NCBI GenBank assembly: GCA_012032745.1
Contig: JAAUQQ010000008.1
Span: forward strand, 1 to 33,451
Reading direction: 5' to 3'
From: Synechococcales cyanobacterium RM1_1_8
Lineage (GTDB): Bacteria; Cyanobacteriota; Cyanobacteriia; PCC-9006; JAAUQQ01
DNA length: 33,451 nt
Every line of letters begins with the position of its first letter. The stretch's first letter is position 1. The position numbers were made by a program, and so were the translations under genes. The notes under the pieces are model-generated. The model made no database searches. It was not told the origin of the DNA and saw only the letters and a list, made by a program, of their open reading frames with translations. Below are positions 1-8,036 of this stretch, one piece after another.

Positions 1-21
1 TGACTGATAAAACTCGAACCG

Positions 22-124
22 CCCTCACCCCAACCCTCTCCCCCTTTGGAGAGGGGCTTGAACCCAGATTTGCTGTTCCGGCTCCCCTTCTCCCCCGGGG
101 GAGAAGGGGTTGGGGGATGAGGGG
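22..124. repeat. C/G-rich interspersed repeat with inverted ends (CCCTCACCCCAACCC ... GGGTTGGGGGATGAGGG)
   Basis: Left end ccctcaccccaaccctctcccc and right end ggagaaggggttgggggatgagggg are near reverse complements. A related copy lies at 28888-28953. Confidence 0.75.
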
Positions 125-267
125 CCAAAGATTTGTCAGCTAACCAGGAACAGCCCTCTCTCCAGCAGTTTCCTTCACTCGGGGTCACGTCGCTTGCAAT
201 CTCTTCCCTCGCGCCAGCATCGATCGCGCCTTTGGAAATGGCTGCGCAGTCTGGGTCGTCACGCAAT

Positions 268-333
268 CGACCGGCCAGCGCTCGACCGGCCAGCGCTCGA
301 CCGGCCAGCGCTCGACCGGTCAGCGCTCGACCC
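268..333. repeat. 15-bp tandem repeat (cgaccggccagcgct), about 4.4 copies
   Basis: Read directly: cgaccggccagcgct x3, cgaccggtcagcgct, then cgaccc. Confidence 0.95.
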
Positions 334-542
334 CACCCAGCTCCACGGCCAGCCACCATCGGATTCAGCCTGCTTTCAGCCCCAGCCTGGGATGCTTTCC
401 GCCCAGCCCGCCCAACCAGCCCAGCACCCAGCAAACCCGCGCCCAGCAAAAAGCCCAACGGCGGCTGCTCCAGCAGGCCCATCGACAGATTCGGCTCCAG
501 GCTCGCCAAGCCGAGAAGCGCCAGCGGGTTGGGGCCGATGCC

Positions 543-989
543 TTGCCCTTCGATTGGGTCTTGGAAAACCGGCTGGCGATCGGGCCGCTGCCCCGCAAGG
601 GCTGGCTGCGCCTGCTGGAGCAACAGCAAATCAGGTCGATCATTTCCCTCTGTGCTGAATCGGAGGGCAAGCTGCCCCAGGAATTACACCACCGCTTTCG
701 CTGTGCCAGGGTCGTGTTGCCGGACAGCCACTCTGGGGAACCGCTTCGCCTGGCCGAGCTGTCGGAGGTGGTGGATTTGATCCATTGGAATCTGCAAAAG
801 CGCCAGCCTGTGTATTTGCACTGCCTGGCGGGCATCGAGCGATCGCCCCTGGTGGCGATCGCCTACCTCTGTCGGCACCAATCCATGGACCTGCTCGATG
901 CAGCGGGCTGGCTGTCCCATGTCCATCCCCCCAGCCGTCCCCTCACCGCCCAGCTCCAAGTGGTGCGGCAGTACTTACTGGAAGCTTGA
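543..989 (+). CDS. Dual-specificity / tyrosine phosphatase-like protein
   Basis: HCLAGIERS matches the HCxxGxxRS active-site loop (819-845). Start is uncertain: the first table-11 start is TTG at 543, but the frame is open back to 144. Confidence 0.75.
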   Translation: MPFDWVLENRLAIGPLPRKGWLRLLEQQQIRSIISLCAESEGKLPQELHHRFRCARVVLPDSHSGEPLRLAELSEVVDLIHWNLQKRQPVYLHCLAGIERSPLVAIAYLCRHQSMDLLDAAGWLSHVHPPSRPLTAQLQVVRQYLLEA

Positions 990-1005
990 ACGGTTTAACA
1001 TTGGC

Positions 1006-2531
1006 ATGAGCTCAGTCGCACGATCAGCTCCCACAGATCCCAATATTGGACGCATTCTCGACCAGCGCTACGAAATCATGGCACTGCTGGGGAAAGGTGG
1101 CATGGGACGGGTCTACCTGGGTCGCCACAGCACCCTGGGAGGGGCGATCGCCATCAAATTCCTCTCCCAGACATTGCTGAGTCCAAAGCGGCGAGATAAC
1201 TTTCTCAACGAAGCCAAAACCTGTTCCCAACTGGGCCAAGAAACCATTCACATCGTCCATGTTCACGACGTTGGCCTAGATGAGCGAGGCATTCCTTTCT
1301 ACGTGATGGAATATCTACCGGGCCAAAGCCTCAGCCAGATCTTGGGCCATGGCCCCTGCCCCTGCCCCGCTTTGTCAGCATCCTCAGCCAAATCTGCCAG
1401 GGTCTCAAGGTTGCCCACGGGGGCATCGTGGTCAACGGTCAGCGCTGCCCCGTGATTCACCGCGATATCAAGCCCAGCAACATCCTGGTCACCCCCGATG
1501 CCACCCTGGGCGAGCTGGCCAAAATTTTGGACTTTGGCATCGCCAAGCTGATCCAAGGCGAGACCAACCCGGAAGCGAGCTTCGAGGGCAGCTTCCCCTA
1601 CGCTGCCCCAGAGCAAATGGAAGGCTTGGAGCCCACCCCCCAGTCCGATATCTACAGTCTGGGCATTGTCATGTTCTGTTGCTTGACGGGGAAGCTGCCA
1701 ATTCGCGCAGCCTCGCCCACGTTCGGGGGCTGGTACAAAGCCCACTCCCAAACGCCCCCGGCCAGCATTCGCGAGGTTTCGCCCCGGCTCCAATTGCCCC
1801 AGAGTTTGACTGGCCTAATCCATAGCTGTCTGGAAAAGAAACCTGAACATCGTCCCGCCAACGTCACGGAAGTGCTCGCATGTCTAAAGTCGCTGGATCC
1901 CCATTGGGGCGAGCGTCAAGGCCCCTCGGTGTCCTTGCCAGGGGAGGCTGTGGCTCGACCTGAGCCAGTAAAGCCACCCAGCATCGATGAACTCTGCCGC
2001 AGTCAGATCTGGCCTCGGGACAAACCCCTGGCGCAGATTGTTTTTTCCCAGCAGATCGAGACCAGCGAAGGCCTCCACCCCACCCTGTGGACCATGTTGC
2101 CCCGCGCAGAAATCCAACAGCTTGCCCTCGCCAGTCTTTACACCCAGGTCTATCGCAACTTTCTCTGCGCCATGGCTCCGCACCCCATGCTGATGTGGGT
2201 GACCGCGCTGCACAGCCGCTTTTTCCGAGACGGCCAGGATGCCCGCTGGTTGCCCTGTTTTCTGGATCTGAAGTCCCCGCATGGCCAGCGCTTTATCCGG
2301 CGCTTGGCAGCCCAGGGAGAGTATCGGGTGCTGTTCTTTGCCCTGGAGGAGCCGGGGCGCTGTTCCCATGTATTGAAGACAACAATTCGAGCGGATCAGT
2401 GCAGTCGGCTGGGCCAATGGGCCATTGCCTCCCAAACTCAACTGAGCCTGGGTCAACCGATCCAAAGCAAAGAAATCCTTCGAAATGAGTTGAAACAGTT
2501 AAAGTCCCAAAACATATTTGCGTTAGATTGA
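1006..2531 (+). pseudogene. Serine/threonine protein kinase, interrupted by an apparent 1-nt deletion near 1353-1368 (or sequencing error)
   Basis: Frame 1 has GKGGMGRVYLG and AIKFL; frame 3 continues with HRDIKPSN and DFGIAKL. The frames join at CCCCTGCCCCTGCCCC. Confidence 0.85.
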
Positions 2532-2807
2532 CGGCAGATTGGCAGTCTAAATCGCAAACTAGCCTAAATTTCAAATGTGAATTGATCGCTTAGATACAGA
2601 ATGGCGCAACCCATTGGCTCGTGTAAAAAACGAGTCAAACAGCTTCCAAAAAACGAGTGCCAAAAACAGGTGCCAAAAACTTGCACTAGATACTTAAGAA
2701 CTTCTTAAAAATCACTTTACGCAAGACAAATGTTTGTTAGTTTGGCTTCATAAGATACCTCCTAACTGCGTCTTCGCCCCACAGGCATTGCTCCCAGGTA
2801 TTGTACC

Positions 2808-2839
2808 GTGGGGTTTTTATTCTGTGGGGTTTTTATTCT
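2808..2839. repeat. 16-bp perfect tandem duplication (gtggggtttttattct x2)
   Basis: Read directly. The first copy follows a ccccac that could pair with gtgggg ahead of TTTTT. Confidence 0.9.
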
Positions 2840-2873
2840 GTTAGCTCCTTCGACCTGACCTGACCTGTAACAA

Positions 2874-3648
2874 ATGATTTCTATGGCTTGGATGGCGCTG
2901 GTTTTGCTTAGCCTGTGGCTTTGGGCGGTGCCGCCCGCCTGGGGCGATCGCGCCCTCCCCCTTGCCCCCCGCAAGAGGTCGCCGCCTATGCCACCCTGGG
3001 GCGGGCCAGCGACGATGGCATCGGCAAGGGCTACCTGGGCCGGGAGATTGCCAACGTCATTGGCCATCGCGGGGCCTACTGGCTGGAGCGCTCCAGCCGC
3101 GCCCTGGAGGAGCGCCCGGACCTGCTGATCAAGGCCCTTGAGCTCACGCCGGACATGGTGGTGGCGGACATTGGTGCAGGCACGGGCTACTTCACCGCGC
3201 CCATGGCCCGCCGCGTCACCGAAGGCCGCGTCTATGCCGTGGATGTGCAGCCGGAGATGGTGGCCCTGATGGAGCGCTACAAAGCTGAATCGGGCCTGGG
3301 CAACGTCGAGCTGGTGCTGGGGGCGGAGGATGATCCCCGGTTGCCCGCCGCTACCGTTGACCTGGCCCTGATGGTTGATGCCTACCACGAGTTTGAATAT
3401 CCCTACGAGATGATGCGGGGATTGTGGCGGCGCTGAAGCCCGGCGGGCTGGCGGTATTGGCAGAATATCGGGGGGAGGATCGATTTAGCACGATCAAGCC
3501 CCACCACAAAATGACCCAGCATCAGGTCAAACAGGAAATGGCCCAGGTGGGTTTGGCTTGGGTGAAAACTGATGAATCCCTGCCGGAGCAACATCTCATG
3601 TTTTTTCAGAAAGGCTTTGACGTCATGGGATCTGGTCATTCCTCTTGA
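2874..3648 (+). pseudogene. Class I SAM-dependent methyltransferase with N-terminal signal-like segment; two apparent 1-nt deletions
   Basis: MISMAWMALVLLSLWLWAVPPAWG leader (frame 3), VADIGAGTGYFTAPMA motif I (frame 2), AALKPGGLAVLAEYRGED (frame 1). Joints at C6 (2965-2970) and G4 (3417-3420). Confidence 0.8.
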
Positions 3649-3745
3649 TGCCGAACTGAATCTTTAGGTTAAGCTTGGGGGCTAAGGCCTTAACCATGGC
3701 CGCTGTTTTTGTTTGCAAGCGTTTGTTTGTAAGAGGCATAACACC

Positions 3746-5029
3746 GTGAGTCCAGAAACCCTCGTTTCCCCTGCGATCGCATCCCCCCAGCCTGCCCCCG
3801 AAACCACCCCCTACAACACCGCCGTCTTCGACGACAGTGTGATGAAGACCTATGGGCGCTTTCCCCTGGCATTGGAGCGCGGCAAAGGCTGCCGCGTTTG
3901 GGATACCGAAGGCAAGGAATATCTGGATTTTGTCGCGGGCATTGCCACCTGCACCCTGGGCCATTCCCACCCGGCGCTGATTGAAGCCGTCACCGATCAG
4001 GTCTCCAAGCTTCAACATGTCTCGAACCTCTATTACATTCCCCTCCAGGGTGAGCTGGCGGGCTGGCTGACGGCGAACTCCTGTGGCGATCGCGTCTTCT
4101 TCTGTAACTCCGGCGCGGAAGCCAACGAGGGGGCGATCAAGCTGGCCCGCAAGTATGGCCATACCAAGCTAGGCATCGAAGGAATGCCGATGATCCTCAC
4201 CGCCAATGCCAGCTTCCATGGCCGCACCCTGGCCACGGTGACGGCCACGGGCCAGCCCAAGTACCACAAGGGCTTTACACCCATGGTCCAGGGCTTTGAC
4301 TATGTGCCCTACAACGATTTTCCGGCGCTGAAACTGAAGGTCGAAAGCCTCAATGCCTACGGTCCTCGGGTGGCGGCGATCCTGCTGGAGCCATTGCAGG
4401 GCGAGGGCGGCGTCAACCCTGGCAATATCGAGTATTTCCAGCAGGTGCGCCAGCTCTGTGACGAGACCGGCATCTTGCTGATGCTGGATGAGGTGCAGGT
4501 GGGCATGGGGCGATCGGGCAAGCTCTGGGGCCACGAGAACCTGGGCATTGAGCCGGATGTGTTTACCTTGGCCAAGGGCCTGGGTGGCGGCTTCCCCATT
4601 GGCGCGATGCTGTGCAAGGCCAAGGCCAATGTCTTCCAGCCGGGGGACCATGCCAGCACCTTTGGGGGCAATCCGTTTGTTTGTCGGGTGGGCATGACCG
4701 TTGTTCAAACGATTGAGCGGGAGAATCTCTTGGCCAATGTGCAAGCGCGGGGGGAGCAGTTGCGGGCTGGGTTGGCAGGTCTGGCGGCCCAGTATCCGCA
4801 GCAGTTGGCCGGGGCCAGGGGCTGGGGTTTGATCAATGGGTTGGTGTTGCAACCGGATGGGGAGAAAGGGGCGATCGATATCGTGAAGGCGGCCTTGGAG
4901 GAGGGGCTGCTGTTGGTGCCTGCGGGACCGACGGTGGTGCGGTTTGTGCCGCCCTTGGTTGTAAGTGAGAGTGAGGTGGAGGAGGCGATCGCCCTCACCG
5001 CTCGCGCCCTAGCCAAAGTATTCGGCTAA
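3746..5029 (+). CDS. argD: Acetylornithine aminotransferase (class III PLP aminotransferase)
   Basis: LDFVAGIATCTLGHSHPAL, NSGAEANEGAIKLARKY, LMLDEVQVGMGRSGKLW, HASTFGGNPFVCRVG. GTG start at 3746 chosen over TTG at 3713. Confidence 0.9.
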   Translation: MSPETLVSPAIASPQPAPETTPYNTAVFDDSVMKTYGRFPLALERGKGCRVWDTEGKEYLDFVAGIATCTLGHSHPALIEAVTDQVSKLQHVSNLYYIPLQGELAGWLTANSCGDRVFFCNSGAEANEGAIKLARKYGHTKLGIEGMPMILTANASFHGRTLATVTATGQPKYHKGFTPMVQGFDYVPYNDFPALKLKVESLNAYGPRVAAILLEPLQGEGGVNPGNIEYFQQVRQLCDETGILLMLDEVQVGMGRSGKLWGHENLGIEPDVFTLAKGLGGGFPIGAMLCKAKANVFQPGDHASTFGGNPFVCRVGMTVVQTIERENLLANVQARGEQLRAGLAGLAAQYPQQLAGARGWGLINGLVLQPDGEKGAIDIVKAALEEGLLLVPAGPTVVRFVPPLVVSESEVEEAIALTARALAKVFG

Positions 5030-5044
5030 CTCCCGCCTCCAATT

Positions 5045-5165
5045 CGTCCAACGCGCATCGGTGTCTTTGTGCCGTTGCTTATTCGGTTGAACCTCCCATT
5101 CTTTGGGCAATTCACCGGCTTTGATTTGCTCCTTCTCCTCTTTGCTTCGGAATCGTGAGTTTGAA
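5045..5165 (-). mobile_element. Remnant of an IS5-type transposase reading frame
   Basis: Minus-strand translation SNSRFRSKEEKEQIKAGELPKEWEVQPNKQRHKDTDARWT resembles the IKxGxxPExWxxxPxKxxQKDxDARWT segment of IS5-family transposases. Too short for the ORF track. Confidence 0.7.
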
Positions 5166-5202
5166 AACAATGCAACTTGGCTTCACGATTGGGAAGAGGG
5201 AG

Positions 5203-5234
5203 CAAAAAGCCCCCTCACCAACGGCAAGGGGGCT
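5203..5234 (-). terminator. Rho-independent terminator for the DUF4912 gene
   Basis: On the minus strand agcccccttgccgttggtgagggggct is followed by TTTTT; 8-bp stem, 39 bp past the stop codon. Confidence 0.85.
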
Positions 5235-5273
5235 GCTCAGAAAGCGCAATATCCTAAGCAACGGAAGGGCAAA

Positions 5274-6533
5274 CTAAGGGATCATTTCCTCCACCGCTTC
5301 CTCCTTCGTGTTGGTATTGCGGGAAGGCGTTTCACGCTCAAAATTCATGTGAATCGAGCGAGTCTGAACGCCATCCGCTGCCACCGCCAAGATCGGGTAG
5401 TCAATCACCCCATCCTGGAAAGACATCTGGAAACGGAACGTGCCATCAGAATTGAGCTGAATCTTCTCGCCGCCAATGGTCACCGTCGCATCGGGCTCAG
5501 TGGCACCATAAACAATCAGTTCCGCATCGGCAATCAACCAGAACTTGCGCGGGGGCTTGGCCGGAGCCATGGAAGCGCCCATGCCCACACCAGACATCGT
5601 CAGGCCGGACGCATTGCCCCAGAGGCCGATGCCGGAACCCGCAGCCAAGACATAGGAACTCATGGATTCGGGGGGAGCGGCCATCATCGGCACCTGCTGC
5701 ATGGAGCCATAGAGCGACCCGGCAACGCGCTGGGCTTCCACCCCGCCGACGCTGTCGAAAATCTTGCCGTAGATGCTTTCCGTCATTTCCGCCATGGTAC
5801 TGGACTCGCTTTCCAGCTTCGGCGGATTGAGGGCGAAGACGGTGCGACCACGCAGTTCCTCATCCCAATCGACAGTAATGAAGTTATCGGCCACCCAATC
5901 GGAGGGGTAGACGGGGGGAATGTGGATGCGGGCAGAGGAGACCAGGCTGAGCCAGCGGCCATCATCGCAGCGGTAGCCCAGCTCGACCATGTAGTCGCGA
6001 TCGCTCACCGGGATCGGCATGTACCATTCCTGGGTCAGCTCATCACAGGCATATTCCTGCATACTGTGGGGCTTCTGGCTGCCCAGGTTGATATCGGTGA
6101 TGTCGTACAGTCGCAGCGCGATTTGACTGCCTCCCTGCTGACGCTTCGACTCCCGATATTCGTTGGGCACATCCCAGTAGACATAGGACCATTGGGGATC
6201 GCGGGGGAGCAGAACGATGCGGCTGTCGCCATAGCCTTCGGGCAATTCTTCTAGACCAGCATCCACATCGGCCAGTTCAGCGATCGCAGGCTTCACTTGA
6301 CCAACGTTAAACTTCGCAGCTTCCACAATCTCTTGCTCCTGGTTGTCAGCGTTCATGGCGGGAGAAGCCTGGGGGCTGATTTCAGCCAGCCCTTGAGCTT
6401 GCTCGGCTTGACGGATCGCCTCCAACAACTCCGACTTGCGCATGCGACTGTAGCGCGAGACCTGACAAGCACTGGCCACGCGGCGCAGCTGTCGCAGGGT
6501 CATCTCTTCTAGGGGGGGACGGGGGTGGGCCAT
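5274..6533 (-). CDS. DUF4912 domain protein with N-terminal SAP/Rho-N-like segment
   Basis: MAHPRPPLEEMTLRQLRRVASACQVSRYSRMRKSELLEAI, then RIVLLPRDPQWSYVYWDVP...LRLYDITDI typical of DUF4912. ATG at 6533. Confidence 0.8.
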   Translation of the reverse strand: MAHPRPPLEEMTLRQLRRVASACQVSRYSRMRKSELLEAIRQAEQAQGLAEISPQASPAMNADNQEQEIVEAAKFNVGQVKPAIAELADVDAGLEELPEGYGDSRIVLLPRDPQWSYVYWDVPNEYRESKRQQGGSQIALRLYDITDINLGSQKPHSMQEYACDELTQEWYMPIPVSDRDYMVELGYRCDDGRWLSLVSSARIHIPPVYPSDWVADNFITVDWDEELRGRTVFALNPPKLESESSTMAEMTESIYGKIFDSVGGVEAQRVAGSLYGSMQQVPMMAAPPESMSSYVLAAGSGIGLWGNASGLTMSGVGMGASMAPAKPPRKFWLIADAELIVYGATEPDATVTIGGEKIQLNSDGTFRFQMSFQDGVIDYPILAVAADGVQTRSIHMNFERETPSRNTNTKEEAVEEMIP

Positions 6534-7019
6534 GGTGGATACCTCTCGGCAATGGAATAACTTGCGCGGACTGACCTTGTGGCTTGCTCCCCGGAGGGAG
6601 ACGGCTGGGGCGATACGCCAGCACTGGGGCATCACCTTAGCTACGGGGATCGCTTGATGCATACAGTAATGCCAGCTTTGCCCCAAAGATGCAAGCCTTG
6701 ATCCCCGCGAAAATGACCGATTTAACGAGGTTATGGGATTCTATCGGAATGTTAAGTCAGAATACCTTGACATTTAGAATATTGATCCCCGCTTGTGTCA
6801 AGAAATATTGACTTTAGGGGATCCTGGCCTGGGTTAGGGTAGATCCCGACATCGTCTTCCAGGCCGCTCCTCGGGGAACTGCGAAGCGATGCAGTACTCT
6901 GCTCTGGGCGGCTAGGTTCCCTTGGCTGAGGCCCCTTGGCCTCTGCTCAGTGAGATCCTCCCGGCCCCCGTTCATCCCGTCCATTCCTCCAGCCAGCCCC
7001 AAACAGGGGAGTTTAGCCC

Positions 7020-7829
7020 ATGGGATCGCCTTCACCGGAGTTTCGTCCGCCGCCCCAAAACCTCGTCACCAGCATCCTGGCCCCTGCCCTGAAACTGTGG
7101 CTGCGCTCCCAGGTGAGCAGCGTGGACCAGTTGGAAATTGGGATCGGCAGCCAGGCCGAAGCGGGAGCCAGCCTCAGCAGTCGGCAGATGCTGGCGGGCC
7201 ACATTCCAGAGGTGCGGGTCATGGCCCAGGGCGCAATCTACCGGGGGTTACACCTCGGCCAGCTCAATCTCCAGGGGCAAAACATTCGGATGAATCTGGG
7301 CCAGGCCGTCCGGGGCAAGCCCCTGCGCCTGCTTGCTCCCATCGCCGTCAAGCTCAATCTCAGTCTCAGCCCAGCCCAGCTGAATGACTCCCTGCGCTCC
7401 CCGCTGCTGGCACCGCTGCTGGCCGATTGGCTCAGCCTGCTCCAGCACCAGCTCTGCTGTCCCGGCGCTGACCGCCTGGCTGGCCCTGGCTTGGCTGGCC
7501 TGGATCAGCGCCAACTGGATCACCCTCAATTGGAGCTTGGCCAGGGGCGTTTGAGACTACTGCTGCGATGGGTTGAGCCTGGTGGGGATGCTGGGAAAGA
7601 TCAGGTTCAGGGCAATTTGGTCCTGGACAGCGGGCTCAAGCTGGAGGGAGGGCGATCGCTCCTGCTCCACCAACCCCGCTGGCAGCAGCAGCCCCCTGCG
7701 GGGTTCAGGGCCGACCTCAGCCCGCTAGAAGCCGCTGTCATCAATCTAGGCGAAGAGATCCACCTGGAAGAATTAAGCATCACCCCGGAGCAGCTCAGAC
7801 TTCAGGGACAGCTCATGGTTCAGCCCTAA
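7020..7829 (+). CDS. DUF2993 (LmeA-like lipid-binding) family protein
   Basis: VDQLEIGIGSQAE...GHIPEVRVMAQGAIYRGLHLGQLNLQGQNIRMNLGQ is typical of cyanobacterial DUF2993 proteins. Confidence 0.75.
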   Translation: MGSPSPEFRPPPQNLVTSILAPALKLWLRSQVSSVDQLEIGIGSQAEAGASLSSRQMLAGHIPEVRVMAQGAIYRGLHLGQLNLQGQNIRMNLGQAVRGKPLRLLAPIAVKLNLSLSPAQLNDSLRSPLLAPLLADWLSLLQHQLCCPGADRLAGPGLAGLDQRQLDHPQLELGQGRLRLLLRWVEPGGDAGKDQVQGNLVLDSGLKLEGGRSLLLHQPRWQQQPPAGFRADLSPLEAAVINLGEEIHLEELSITPEQLRLQGQLMVQP

Positions 7830-8036
7830 TCCAGCTCCCCTGCTCCACCACCTGCTTTACCAATAGGCACCTGAGCCGAGGCTTTGTGCAGTTTTGCTGC
7901 ATTATTCGCGACTTTTGTGAAATCTCAGCGGGCTCACCCTTTCCAGGGACAAACTTGGGGCTAACTTGGGAAAGACCAAGGCTGATGCTGCAAGCTTTCC
8001 ACCTTTGCCATCCAGTCCCATTGGCGCTAATTGCTC

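Noticed and set aside
110-780. ORFs 110..658 and 133..780 with RPALD/ASARP repeats
   Set aside because: Compositional artefacts of the 15-bp repeat in other frames; the phosphatase motif lies in frame 3.
3401-3430. Programmed ribosomal frameshift in the methyltransferase
   Set aside because: Two breaks of the same sign in one gene and no slippery heptamer plus stimulatory structure recognised.
5103-6254. 383-aa plus-strand ORF
   Set aside because: Antisense to the DUF4912 gene, whose sequence has recognisable domain motifs; the plus frame is His/Arg/Gly-rich shadow sequence.
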